This document shows positions 36,879 through 45,513 of a DNA stretch of 64,000 nt, one piece after another. The notes below the pieces were generated by a model that worked only from the letters and a program-made list of their open reading frames with translations, ran no database searches and was not told where the DNA came from. Within the stretch, counting starts at the first letter, position 1. Every line of letters begins with the position of its first letter. A program made the translations under genes and the position numbers. The stretch covers positions 24,975-88,974 of the forward strand of contig PFXI01000014.1 in assembly GCA_002791575.1 (NCBI GenBank), in the 5' to 3' direction. The stretch comes from Zetaproteobacteria bacterium CG_4_9_14_3_um_filter_54_145 (lineage in GTDB: Bacteria > Pseudomonadota > Zetaproteobacteria > Mariprofundales > Mariprofundaceae).

Positions 36879-38048
36879 GTGAGCAGTTTCAATCAGGGTA
36901 GTGGCAAACGTGTGGCTGTGGTTGGTGGCGGAATTATCGGCTGCCTTACGGCTCTCTATCTGCATCGCCTTGGCGCAAGCCCGATCATACTCGAAAAAGG
37001 CAGTGCCGGTCGTGAATCCAGCTGGGCCGGTGCCGGTATTCTCTGCCCGATTCATCCATGGCTCTATCCGGACAGCTTCACCCATCTGGTGGATGGGAGC
37101 CTCGCCATGTTTCCGGCCATGAATGCTATGGTTGAGCAGTTAAGCGGGCTGAAGACCGAGTGGCAGACTTCCGGCCTGCTGATTCCGCTGTTTGCCGATG
37201 ACCGTATTCATCATCGAGATCAGGCACTGGCCTGGTCAAAACGCTTTGGCTGGCATGTAGAAGAGCTGGATTCAAAGCAGGCATGCAAGCTGGAGCCAAC
37301 CATGAGCGGTCATGTTGGCGGTGCCTTGCTCTGGCCGGATGTGGGGCAGGTGCGTAATCCGCGTCTGCTGAGTGCCATTAAACAGGCGCTGGCGCTCTGT
37401 CATGTACCGATGCGTGAACAGGCCGAGGTGATCGGTGTGGGTAAAAACGGGCAGGGTGATGTCGCAAGCGTAACGCTTGCCAATGGTGAATCTGTTGAAG
37501 TCGATGCCGTGTTGCTCGCTGCCGGCAGCTGGAGTGGTGAGCTTGCCCGACAGATCGGGCTTGAGCTGCCGGTAGAGCCGGTAAAAGGGCAGATTGTGTT
37601 GCTCAGGGATGAGCCGGGCAAAGTGAACCATATTATCAAGCATGACGACGTCTACCTGGTGCCGCGTCTGGACGGGCATATTCTGGTCGGTGCCAGCATG
37701 GAGCGGGTCGGCTTTGAACCCGGCACCACTGAAGCCGTGGTAAATAATCTGCTTGAGGCGACTTACCGCATCACGCCGGGCCTGAAAGATTCAAAAATTA
37801 TTCAACAGTGGATGGGTTTCCGCCCCGGTAGCCCTGACGGCATGCCGTATCTCGGCCCGGTTGACGGTTATCCGGGTCTGTGGGTGGCGACAGGTCACTA
37901 CCGCAATGGCGTTGCCCTTGCTCCGGGCACGGCCGATCTCATGAGCCGCTGGATCATGGGCGAAGAGCCCAAGGTGGATCTCTCCGATTTCCGCGTAAAC
38001 AGGCCTGCGGTCAATATCGACAAGGTAGGTTTTCCTACCGCTGCGTAG
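36879..38048 (+). CDS. thiO: glycine oxidase ThiO
   Basis: FAD-dependent oxidase producing iminoglycine for the thiazole half of thiamine. 389 residues. FAD motif VAVVGGGIIGCLTALYLHRLG near the start, and YLVPRLDGHILVGASMERVGF and the C-terminal ATGHYRNGVALAPGTADLM typical of the family. GTG start at 36879 follows GGGGGAGAG. No other thi gene adjoins. The last 30 codons have a second, diverged copy at 40001-40090, beyond the DUF1566 gene. Confidence 0.93.
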   Translation: MSSFNQGSGKRVAVVGGGIIGCLTALYLHRLGASPIILEKGSAGRESSWAGAGILCPIHPWLYPDSFTHLVDGSLAMFPAMNAMVEQLSGLKTEWQTSGLLIPLFADDRIHHRDQALAWSKRFGWHVEELDSKQACKLEPTMSGHVGGALLWPDVGQVRNPRLLSAIKQALALCHVPMREQAEVIGVGKNGQGDVASVTLANGESVEVDAVLLAAGSWSGELARQIGLELPVEPVKGQIVLLRDEPGKVNHIIKHDDVYLVPRLDGHILVGASMERVGFEPGTTEAVVNNLLEATYRITPGLKDSKIIQQWMGFRPGSPDGMPYLGPVDGYPGLWVATGHYRNGVALAPGTADLMSRWIMGEEPKVDLSDFRVNRPAVNIDKVGFPTAA

Positions 38049-38289
38049 CGCATGCCATGTTGACAAAAAGTACTGTTAAAAGAGTCAAGCCAGGCCCCGT
38101 CACACGTGATCGGCGAGACGGCCTGTGCTGCGTGGTGGGTATGTCGTTCTCCTTCTCTGGCAACGTTCCATTCAAACGCAACGACGACTAAGAGCCGTGG
38201 CGGCGTGCCGCTGGTCGAGTTTGCGGCACTGACCACCCGCATGCCCGTGCCCGTTTCTGAGTGTGAACCGGGCCCTCCCAATGACATCT
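38049..38289 (+). other. non-coding left part of the DUF1566 islet
   Basis: Between the thiO stop and the phased GTAAA sites. It contains one 44-codon frame (38057-38191) that begins MLTKSTVKRVKPGPVTRDR and has no recognisable family, no good ribosome site and no clear promoter, so I do not call it a gene. No insertion-sequence ends are visible. Confidence 0.4.
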
Positions 38290-38359
38290 GTAAAGGTTGT
38301 GTAAAGTACTGTAAAACAAGGTAAATCACCTTGGGATCTTGAGGGGTGATGGCTATACT
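38290..38359 (+). promoter_or_regulatory. promoter with four helically phased GTAAA sites (CpxR/OmpR-type)
   Basis: GTAAA occurs at 38290, 38301, 38311 and 38321, spaced 11, 10 and 10 bases, so all lie on one face of the helix. The CpxR consensus is GTAAA-N5-GTAAA. Directly downstream are TTGGGA (38331-38336) and TATACT (38354-38359) with a 17-base spacer, then AAGGAGG and the DUF1566 gene start at 38394. This is the layout of an activator of the OmpR family binding next to the -35 region. Confidence 0.6.
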
Positions 38360-38393
38360 CCACGTTGCCGGTGTTCCGGCAAGGAGGGTGGCT

Positions 38394-39839
38394 ATGATTC
38401 ACCGGTCTGTTCAACGATTACTTTCCATGATGATCTTTACGACTGCTGTCGTGAGTTCATCGGCATTGGCAGAGCCGATGGGCGGGCGGCCGCCGACGGA
38501 GTCGTTCTCGGCCTGCAACGGCAAAAACAGTGGAACCGCCTGCAGCTTCACCGCGCCGCACGGCACTGTCACCGGCACCTGCCGGAACATGCGCGAACAG
38601 CGCCTGGTCTGCGTACCGGATCGCATGCCGCCGATGGGGGTGGGCAATCGTCGACCACCTATGGGCACAGGTATGAGTGGCATGGGGGCGCAGGGCAGCG
38701 GAGCGATGAGCAGAGATAGGGGCGGTGCCGGATCTATGCCCGGGTCGCGTCCGGCCACGGTAGCAATTAAGAGCTCCAATCCGTCCGCGAAACCGGTGCA
38801 GAGCCGGGTACCCGACACCGGCCAGGGAAGCTGCTTCGACGACAACGGCTTGATCGCCTGCCCGGACGAAGGGCAAGCGTACTTCGGTCAGGATGGCCAA
38901 TATATCGGTGCAGCCCCTTCCTACAGCGATCACGGCGACGGCACCGTCACCGACAATGTCACCGGCTTGATGTGGCAACAGAGCCACAACGCGGAGAGGC
39001 TCGGCTACTATCAGGCGCAGCGGACATGTTCCGAGCTGCGTCTGGGCGGTCATGACGACTGGCGTTTGCCGCATATCAAGGAGCTCTTCTCGATCGCCGA
39101 CTTTTCGGGTGGTGTGGGCAGGAAGCCCTACCTGAATCCGGTCTTCGAGATCAAGCAGCCCGGCAGCGAGATCCTGCGCGGCGATCGCTTTGCAGCCACG
39201 CATAGAACGGAGATGATGGGTCAGACATGGTCATCGACGATCTATACCGGCGATCACTGGGATCGGCCCGGTGTGGAGGCGGCCTTCTTCTTCAACTTCC
39301 TCGACGGACGCATCAAGCAGGCGCCGACGAACGGCGGGCCGCGGCTCTTCTACCGCTGCGCGCGCGGCCCGGTCCGGGGCGGTAACAATTTTGTCGATCA
39401 ACATGATGGAACGGTACACGATCACGCCAGCGGGCTCACGTGGCAGCAGGCCGATGACGGCAAGGCGCGCGATTGGCAGCAGGCACAGGCCTACTGCGAG
39501 GGTTTGACGCTGGAGGGAAAGAGCGACTGGCGACTGCCCAACGTCAAGGAGTTGCAGAGCATCGTCGACTACTCGCGCCACGATCCTGCACTGGATACGA
39601 GCGTGTTTCGGCAATCGGACAGGCGCGGCTGGTTCTGGTCCTCAACGACCCACGGCGACAACGTCCGCAACGCCGCCTATGTCTGCTTCGGAAAATGTGT
39701 GTCGGTCGATGGCGTGGATGTGCACGGCGCCGGTGCCCAGCGTAGCGATCCCAAGCGCGGCAATCCCGATTCGTTCGGCCCGATGGGCGGTCAGCGCGAC
39801 GCGGTGCGCATCAACAATTACGTTCGCTGCGTGCGCTGA
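38394..39839 (+). CDS. secreted DUF1566 (Lcl C-terminal-like) tandem-domain protein
   Basis: 481 residues. Signal peptide (MIHRSVQRLLSMMIFTTAVVSSSALA), a Cys-bearing region, a Gly/Met/Pro-rich linker (about 75-135) with repeated PPMG and MGTGMSG units, then two DUF1566 domains at about 183-325 and 340-481. Each opens with GTV-D-(N/H)-(V/A)-(T/S)-GL-WQQ and has DWRLP-(H/N)-(I/V)-KEL. These domains resemble the C-terminal ligand-binding part of Legionella collagen-like protein. Start at 38394 follows AAGGAGG. GC content looks clearly higher than the neighbours, and the gene lies between two versions of the thiO 3' end. Probably acquired; role unknown, perhaps surface attachment. Confidence 0.85.
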   Translation: MIHRSVQRLLSMMIFTTAVVSSSALAEPMGGRPPTESFSACNGKNSGTACSFTAPHGTVTGTCRNMREQRLVCVPDRMPPMGVGNRRPPMGTGMSGMGAQGSGAMSRDRGGAGSMPGSRPATVAIKSSNPSAKPVQSRVPDTGQGSCFDDNGLIACPDEGQAYFGQDGQYIGAAPSYSDHGDGTVTDNVTGLMWQQSHNAERLGYYQAQRTCSELRLGGHDDWRLPHIKELFSIADFSGGVGRKPYLNPVFEIKQPGSEILRGDRFAATHRTEMMGQTWSSTIYTGDHWDRPGVEAAFFFNFLDGRIKQAPTNGGPRLFYRCARGPVRGGNNFVDQHDGTVHDHASGLTWQQADDGKARDWQQAQAYCEGLTLEGKSDWRLPNVKELQSIVDYSRHDPALDTSVFRQSDRRGWFWSSTTHGDNVRNAAYVCFGKCVSVDGVDVHGAGAQRSDPKRGNPDSFGPMGGQRDAVRINNYVRCVR

Positions 39840-40377
39840 TCGGTGCTTCTCACATCGATTGAGCCCGGAGAAGCGCTGAATTGATCAGCGCTTCCCTGGT
39901 CAGGTGGCAATAGAACCGGCATATCCCTATACCTGATATGGATGCGCGGCAGCAAAGGTGAGTCCCGGTCCGCCGGAAGGCGGGGGGCGAAATCGACAGG
40001 GGCGAAGAGCCCGGGATGGATCTCTCCGCTTTCCGCGTAAACAGGCCCGCAGCCAATCTTATAAGCGTGGGTTTTCCCGGAACTTCCTGATGGAGTAGCC
40101 CTGTCGGGCGGTTGCTCTGTTTCCGGATTGCAATCAGATTACCTTGAGCAAGCGCAGATATTCTTCAGCAGGAGTGGGTGAAAAGGTACAGGGAAAAGCC
40201 CGAATTCTTGTCGGGCATTATTCTTTTGAAGATTTTCAGCAGGATATACATATCCCGACGCTGCCTGCTCCCCTCTAAAAAAATACGGGGTTATAGTGGA
40301 CTGAATCTCACCAGAGACTTACCATCCTAGAGTCGGCATCAGCCGCATCTTAAAATAGAGTCTGAAAGGGTGTACAT
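39840..40377 (+). other. right part of islet with diverged thiO 3'-end copy
   Basis: No gene over 538 bases. Positions 40001-40090 repeat the last 30 codons of thiO without gaps, about 65 of 90 bases identical by my count and 50 of the first 57; the encoded tail keeps GEEP, DLS-FRVNRPA and VGFP. Homology stops at 40001, so it is a 3' fragment from a different thiO allele. A weak hairpin GCCCGA/TCGGGC (40198-40216) follows. The remainder to 40377 holds the leader of the next small gene. Confidence 0.75.
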
Positions 40378-40695
40378 ATGAAGGTTTGCTATCAGGATGA
40401 TCAACTGGAAAGGATTGTAGATCAGGCGGTCATTTATCAGTGTGCCTGCCCGGCTCAGGTAGTGAATGCACTTCGCTTTCTGCGTGATCTTCACAACTAT
40501 CAACAAGACTGTCTAAACGAGAGTGATACGGATAAATTGGTACATCAGTGCATAGCCACTGATGCTGAGAGTGCTTACAAGCTGCTTGAAGATTGCCTGG
40601 GTAAAGTGCTAAAGCTTGAAGGCTGGGACGAAGAGACTCTGAAAATGCCTGAAAACCTCGTGAAACGAATGGTAGAGAACGTCAATAGGCAATGA
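40378..40695 (+). CDS. small hypothetical protein
   Basis: 105 residues, not recognised. Start at ATG 40378 with AAAGGGTG upstream. The protein is acidic and predicted helical, with four Cys (YQCAC at about 21-25, then DC and DC), no signal peptide and no membrane segment. Composition and codon use look like real coding sequence. It stands alone between the islet and the diguanylate cyclase. Confidence 0.6.
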   Translation: MKVCYQDDQLERIVDQAVIYQCACPAQVVNALRFLRDLHNYQQDCLNESDTDKLVHQCIATDAESAYKLLEDCLGKVLKLEGWDEETLKMPENLVKRMVENVNRQ

Positions 40696-40958
40696 AGAGA
40701 GAATAGGGGGTCAATTGTACTCCGGCCGAACTGCCAATATGGACTTTGTCGGATGCTTTACTGTATGCTGGCTCATTGAAAAGGCGATGCCTCTTGATTG
40801 GATTGAGATGCTAACGCATTGGAACCCGCCTTTTTGCCGTGTCGCCGGATTGCAGGAACAGGGTGTGACGGATCGTTGTAAGAGGCAGGCAAAGGAGACG
40901 ATCATTACCACTGATGCGATGTTGACCGGCAAGGGTAAAGCTCCATGGGTAAGAAGCT

Positions 40959-42284
40959 ATGGATGAGCCCGGCATGCGGCCCGAGGCATGGCTGACAGGA
41001 CCTGACCCTGATCAGCAGCAGTTAGGTCATGATGCCTTGCGCGAGAGCGAAGCACATTTTCGCCAGTTGTTCGATCTGCATCGTGATGTCATGTTATTGA
41101 TCGATTATCAATCCGGCACCATCGTGGATGCCAATCCTGCGGCAGCGCAATTTTATGGCTATCCGCTGGAGAACTTGCGTGGCATGAGCGTAAGCAGGAT
41201 CAATGCACAGCATGAGTCGGAAATCCATCCTCAAAGAGAGAGAGCCATTAGTGGAGAGCAGAATATATTCTCCTTTGAGCATCGTTTGGCCAATGGTGAC
41301 GTTCGTACGGTAGAATCACATATTTCACTGGTGAGCTACAGGGGCAAGAGCCTGTTCTTTTCGATCACACATGACATCACCGAACGCAAGCGGGTCGAGG
41401 CCGAACTGCGCATCGTGACTGCCGCGTTTGAATCCCAGGAGAGCATGGTGATCACCGATGACAAGGGTGTGATTCTGAAGGTCAACCGCGCATTCACAAG
41501 GACAACCGGCTATACACCGGAGGAGGCCATCGGCCAGACGCCTAGCCTGCTTAAATCAGGTCGTCATGACGTGAATTTTTACCGCGACATGTGGAGTACC
41601 CTCAAACGCAAAGGGAGATGGCAGGGCGAGGTGTGGGATCGACGCAAGAATGGTGAGATATACCCCAAGTGGCTGACCATCACCGCCGTCAAAGGCGATG
41701 ATGGCGCCACCACCCATTATGTCGGTTTGCATATCGACATCACCGAGCGCAAGCAGATGGAAGATAAAATCAGTAATATGGCCTACCACGACCACCTTAC
41801 AGGCCTGGCCAACCGGGCGCTGTTTTATGACCGTTTACAGCAGGCCGGAGCTCACCTGCAGCGAAACATGAATCTGATGGCCGTATTAATGCTGGATCTT
41901 GATCGTTTCAAGCTGATCAATGATGAACTGGGTCATGAATGGGGTGACAGGGCCCTTGTCGAAGTGAGTAGCCGTCTGCTGCAATGTGTCCGTGCTACAG
42001 ATACCGTAGCCCGCCTTGGCGGCGATGAGTTCAGCATCATCCTGCTCGATGTCAGCTCAAAAGCGTTTGCCTGCGAGGTGGCCGAAAAAGTGATTGCTGC
42101 TATCGGGCAGCCGCTCATGCTGAAAGGCATTCAATATACTGTGGGTGTAAGTATAGGTATTTGTCTGGCAATGGCTGCTGATCAGGAGATGGAGAGCCTG
42201 GTGAGAAAGGCCGATGCCGCTATGTATCTGGCCAAGGAGAGTGGCAGAAACTGCTACCGCATACTGTCCGGAAACCTGAGCTGA
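40959..42284 (+). CDS. PAS-PAS-GGDEF diguanylate cyclase
   Basis: 441 residues, cytoplasmic, no membrane segments. Two PAS domains with PAC motifs (about 28-145, ending ITHDITERKR, and 150-270, ending HIDITERKQ), then a GGDEF domain (about 275-437). The catalytic signature GGDEF is intact (ARLGGDEFSIIL) and the product-inhibition site RATD lies five residues before it, so it should make c-di-GMP under feedback control. No EAL domain. ATG at 40959; the 263 bases before it show nothing convincing. Confidence 0.93.
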   Translation: MDEPGMRPEAWLTGPDPDQQQLGHDALRESEAHFRQLFDLHRDVMLLIDYQSGTIVDANPAAAQFYGYPLENLRGMSVSRINAQHESEIHPQRERAISGEQNIFSFEHRLANGDVRTVESHISLVSYRGKSLFFSITHDITERKRVEAELRIVTAAFESQESMVITDDKGVILKVNRAFTRTTGYTPEEAIGQTPSLLKSGRHDVNFYRDMWSTLKRKGRWQGEVWDRRKNGEIYPKWLTITAVKGDDGATTHYVGLHIDITERKQMEDKISNMAYHDHLTGLANRALFYDRLQQAGAHLQRNMNLMAVLMLDLDRFKLINDELGHEWGDRALVEVSSRLLQCVRATDTVARLGGDEFSIILLDVSSKAFACEVAEKVIAAIGQPLMLKGIQYTVGVSIGICLAMAADQEMESLVRKADAAMYLAKESGRNCYRILSGNLS

Positions 42285-42319
42285 TTGAAATCCGGTAATA
42301 AATTCAGAACTGGTCGCTA

Positions 42320-42718
42320 CTACTCGGGTTGATTGCGCATGAAATCGGCGACGCCGTAGAGCGCCTGCAGCAGCTCTGTGCGCAGGATCTCATCCCCGAT
42401 CACATCATCAAGCGCATGCTTCATGCACTGGATCCATTGATCACGCTCGGCCTCACCAATGCTGAATGATATATGACGCATGCGCAGGCGGGGATGGCCG
42501 AACTGCTCAATATATAACTGTGGGCCGCCCATCCAGCCGGAGAGAAACATGAACAGTTTGTCTTCAGCCGTTTGCAGGTTGTCCGCATGCATCCAGCGAA
42601 TGGGCAGAGCTTCGGGCAGCTCGTCCATATGCTTGTAAAAACGTTGCACCAGTCGGCGGAGTTTGGCTTCACCACCAATGCGTTGATACAGCGTGCGTGT
42701 GTCACTTTGGATCTGCAT
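42320..42718 (-). CDS. group II truncated haemoglobin
   Basis: 132 residues, YjbI/trHbO type, a small haem protein that binds oxygen or handles NO. B-helix Tyr in LVQRFYKHMDE, GWMGGPQLY, proximal His in RMRHISFSI, and the conserved Trp in ERDQWIQCM. ATG at 42718 after AAGGAGA; the longer frame upstream is rejected. It lies downstream of hemN and the cytochromes on the same strand but beyond a terminator. Confidence 0.92.
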   Translation of the reverse strand: MQIQSDTRTLYQRIGGEAKLRRLVQRFYKHMDELPEALPIRWMHADNLQTAEDKLFMFLSGWMGGPQLYIEQFGHPRLRMRHISFSIGEAERDQWIQCMKHALDDVIGDEILRTELLQALYGVADFMRNQPE

Positions 42719-42755
42719 GTATACGGGTCTCCTTGGAGGGTGCGTAGCAGGGGGC

Positions 42756-42788
42756 AAAAAAAAGGCCGGGCATAAAGCCCGACCCTTT
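42756..42788 (-). terminator. rho-independent terminator of the hemN-cytochrome operon
   Basis: Read on the minus strand: GGTCGGGC, loop TTTAT, GCCCGGCC (one G-T pair) and eight T (42763-42756). It separates hemN from the globin gene. Confidence 0.85.
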
Positions 42789-42802
42789 TGCTTGAGTGTG
42801 AA

Positions 42803-44227
42803 TCAGATCACTTTCGAGAAGCTGGTTCCCTCTTTCTTCTTCTGCAGGTATTCATCGAATACCATGGCAACGTTTCTGATCAGCAGACGCCCTGCGGGCA
42901 GTACGGTGAGACCGTCGTTGCGCAGTTCAACCAGATTATCCGCAGCCATCTCATCCAGATCCCTGATGCCATCGGCAAAGTGCTCCCTGAAGTTGATGCC
43001 GAACTTGTCTTCAAACAGGCTGTAGTCCAGTGAAAAGTCACACATCAGGCGCATGATGACCTGCCGGCGCAGGTGATCTTCATCGGAAAGGATATAGCCA
43101 CGGAATACCGCGAATGCATCGCCATCAACAGCTGCCGCGTAGGCATCCATCTCTTTTTCGTTCTGGAAGAAACCGCCGCCAACATAACCGATGGAGGTGA
43201 CGCCCAGCCCGATCAGGTCACATTCGGCCTGAGTGCTATAGCCCTGAAAGTTGCGGTAGAGCTTGCCATTCTGCTGCGCAATGGTCAGCTCATCTTCCGG
43301 CTTGGCGAAATGATCCATGCCGATAAAGACATAGCCGGCAGCAAGCAGCTTGTTGATGCTGTGCTCAAGAATATTCAGTTTCTCCTGCGCTGATGGCAGG
43401 GCACTCTCATCAATGCGGCGCTGCGGCATGAACATATGCGGCAGATGTGCATAGTTAAACAGGGCAATGCGGTCGGGACTGAATTCGATGATCGTGTCCA
43501 GCGTGGTATCAAATGTCTCCACCGTCTGATGGGGAAGGCCGTACATCAGATCGATGTTCATCGATTTGAAACCGTGGGCCCGCGCCTCATTGAGTACGCG
43601 CAGGGTCTCATCCTTGCTCTGAATGCGGTTGACCGCTTTCTGCACGATCGGATCGAAATCCTGTACGCCCATACTCATGCGATTCAGGCCGATCTCCTGC
43701 AATACGCGTACAGTATCTTCATCGCACTCGCGCGGATCAATCTCGATGCTGAATTCACCCTCATCTTTGGCGACGAAGTTGAAACGCTCGCGCAGACGGA
43801 TCATGATGACCCGCATCTGGTCGTTGCTCATGAAGGTCGGTGTACCGCCGCCAAAATGCAGCTGAGTTACGGGGCGACTCGTGTTACCCATGGTGTCGGC
43901 AACGCGGTCAATCTCTTTGAGTAACAGCTCCAGATAGGCGGCTGCGCGTTCATACTTTTTGGTGACGATCTTGCTGCAACCGCAGTAGTAGCAGACGGTA
44001 TTGCAGAACGGGATATGTATATAGAGGGACAGTGGCGCATTATCATCTGCCACGCGCTTTAGTGTGGCGGCATAATCTGCGCTACCGATGCCGGTGTGAA
44101 ACATCGGTGCAGTAGGATAAGATGTATAGCGTGGCCCGGCCTTGTCATATTTCTTAATTACGGCCAGATCGAAAAGATCAGCGCCCCCCAGTTGGGAGGC
44201 GCTATTATCGCGGTACTTGTTAGTCAT
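42803..44227 (-). CDS. hemN: oxygen-independent coproporphyrinogen III oxidase
   Basis: Radical-SAM enzyme that decarboxylates coproporphyrinogen III in haem synthesis when oxygen is low. 474 residues. The cluster motif CNTVCYYCGCS supplies the CxxxCxxC cysteines plus the extra Cys of HemN; LHFGGGTPTF and the C-terminal HemN domain are present. Its ATG overlaps the stop of the triheme cytochrome gene by one base (TAATG), so haem supply is coupled to cytochrome production. Confidence 0.97.
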   Translation of the reverse strand: MTNKYRDNSASQLGGADLFDLAVIKKYDKAGPRYTSYPTAPMFHTGIGSADYAATLKRVADDNAPLSLYIHIPFCNTVCYYCGCSKIVTKKYERAAAYLELLLKEIDRVADTMGNTSRPVTQLHFGGGTPTFMSNDQMRVIMIRLRERFNFVAKDEGEFSIEIDPRECDEDTVRVLQEIGLNRMSMGVQDFDPIVQKAVNRIQSKDETLRVLNEARAHGFKSMNIDLMYGLPHQTVETFDTTLDTIIEFSPDRIALFNYAHLPHMFMPQRRIDESALPSAQEKLNILEHSINKLLAAGYVFIGMDHFAKPEDELTIAQQNGKLYRNFQGYSTQAECDLIGLGVTSIGYVGGGFFQNEKEMDAYAAAVDGDAFAVFRGYILSDEDHLRRQVIMRLMCDFSLDYSLFEDKFGINFREHFADGIRDLDEMAADNLVELRNDGLTVLPAGRLLIRNVAMVFDEYLQKKKEGTSFSKVI

Positions 44228-45048
44228 TAGTTTGTACTTGCCCTCATGTAAGCCATGATATCCTGAATGCTGTCGGATGACAGTTTTTCCACCTTTTTAC
44301 CGGCACGATCGACATGACGGCCATGACGGATGCGCAGATCAAGCAGTCGATCACTCAGGTCAGCAATCGAACGGGTCTCAGCAGCATTACCAATCAGCTT
44401 GATATCAGCCGGTGTGGTATGGCAGGCGGCACAGTTGCTTGCATAGAGCGCCTTTCCGTTTGCCGGGTTGGCCATGTAACGCAGGGAGCTGACATAGCTG
44501 GCGACATCAGCAATATCCATGTTGCTCAGCTGGTGACGTTTGCTGGTCATCAATGTGCCCGGACGACCATAACGCATGGTGTGGACAATGTCGGTCAGAT
44601 CCAGTTTGGTATAGACCAGATTTTTGGCACCAATACCCGTTATAGCACGACCATCTATACCATGGCAGGTGGAGCAAACAGCTTCAAAGCGCTTCTTGCC
44701 GTTTGCCAGATTCGGTTTGTAATCAAAGGTTTTGATGTAATCAATGACCGCCTCGATTTCGAGCGCATCGAGCGTATATTTCTTCGGAGTCATGGCTGTG
44801 CCTTCTACTCCGTACGTGATGATGCGACGCATCTCATCACGGCTGATCAGTTTGGCAATCGCCCGATGGTTTCTGGCAGGGAAGGGCTTCAGACTTTTTC
44901 CAAAGTCGCTGACTTCACCGGTTACGCCATGGCACATGGCGCAGTTGGCTTCGTATAGAGCCTTTCCATCCAACGTATCCGTAGCTGAGGCAGCCATCGG
45001 TGATATCGCCAGGGCGGCAAGCACCCCTATCCATTGTTTGATTCGCAT
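44227..45048 (-). CDS. triheme periplasmic cytochrome c
   Basis: 273 residues. Signal peptide to about residue 22 (LAALAISPMAASA). Three CxxCH sites: C36-AM-C39-H40, C125-ST-C128-H129 and C206-AA-C209-H210, spaced 80-90 residues apart, so three class-I-like cytochrome domains in one chain. Met residues after each motif (TAMTPKK, TLMTSKR) could be axial ligands. Likely a periplasmic electron carrier; partner unknown. Third gene of the cytochrome operon. Confidence 0.92.
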   Translation of the reverse strand: MRIKQWIGVLAALAISPMAASATDTLDGKALYEANCAMCHGVTGEVSDFGKSLKPFPARNHRAIAKLISRDEMRRIITYGVEGTAMTPKKYTLDALEIEAVIDYIKTFDYKPNLANGKKRFEAVCSTCHGIDGRAITGIGAKNLVYTKLDLTDIVHTMRYGRPGTLMTSKRHQLSNMDIADVASYVSSLRYMANPANGKALYASNCAACHTTPADIKLIGNAAETRSIADLSDRLLDLRIRHGRHVDRAGKKVEKLSSDSIQDIMAYMRASTN

Positions 45049-45117
45049 AGACTCTCCTTCCCTCCAGAATATGAAGGGCTAACTATTTACCACAAGGGTT
45101 GTTAGCGCAAGGGTTAC

Positions 45118-45414
45118 TTATTTGACTTCGGCCTGTTTGCTTTTGATGAATGCAACCATGGCGTCAATCTCTTCCTCATTCAGCTTGCTGCTGAATTTTG
45201 GCATGGATTTGCGGCCGTCGGTGATTGCGGCCTTCAGTACTGCCTCATCGCTGTTCATCAGTGCGAAGCCGGGACCCATCTTCTTTTTATCGATCTTGTG
45301 GCACATTTTGCATTTGCCGTTGTAGATCTTTTCGGCATCAATATCTGCCATGGCAATCTGGGCAGTCAGGCCGAAGCATGCTGCTGCGGCGATCAATAAA
45401 CAGGTTTTTTTCAC
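45118..45414 (-). CDS. monohaem cytochrome c
   Basis: 98 residues with a signal peptide (KKTCLLIAAAACFGLTAQIAMA) and one haem site C35-KM-C38-H39. The likely axial Met is in RKSMPKFSSKL. Small class I cytochrome of the c5/c-551 type, a soluble periplasmic shuttle. GTG start at 45414 follows AAGGAGA; the longer upstream frame is rejected. Confidence 0.93.
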   Translation of the reverse strand: MKKTCLLIAAAACFGLTAQIAMADIDAEKIYNGKCKMCHKIDKKKMGPGFALMNSDEAVLKAAITDGRKSMPKFSSKLNEEEIDAMVAFIKSKQAEVK

Positions 45415-45513
45415 GTTGTTCTCCTTTTTTTGCTCCCGATGGAGCGATGATAACCTTTGAGAGGGATCAGGCATAAGTGTAATGATTCCACTCACAGGCA
45501 AACTATTGCGCAG

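Noticed and set aside
36812-37085. N-terminal extension of hpnC
   Set aside because: The open frame extends into the divergent thiO gene; family members start near 36812 or 36788.
40715-40966. 83-codon frame before the diguanylate cyclase
   Set aside because: Overlaps the cyclase start, no family, atypical composition; left uncalled.
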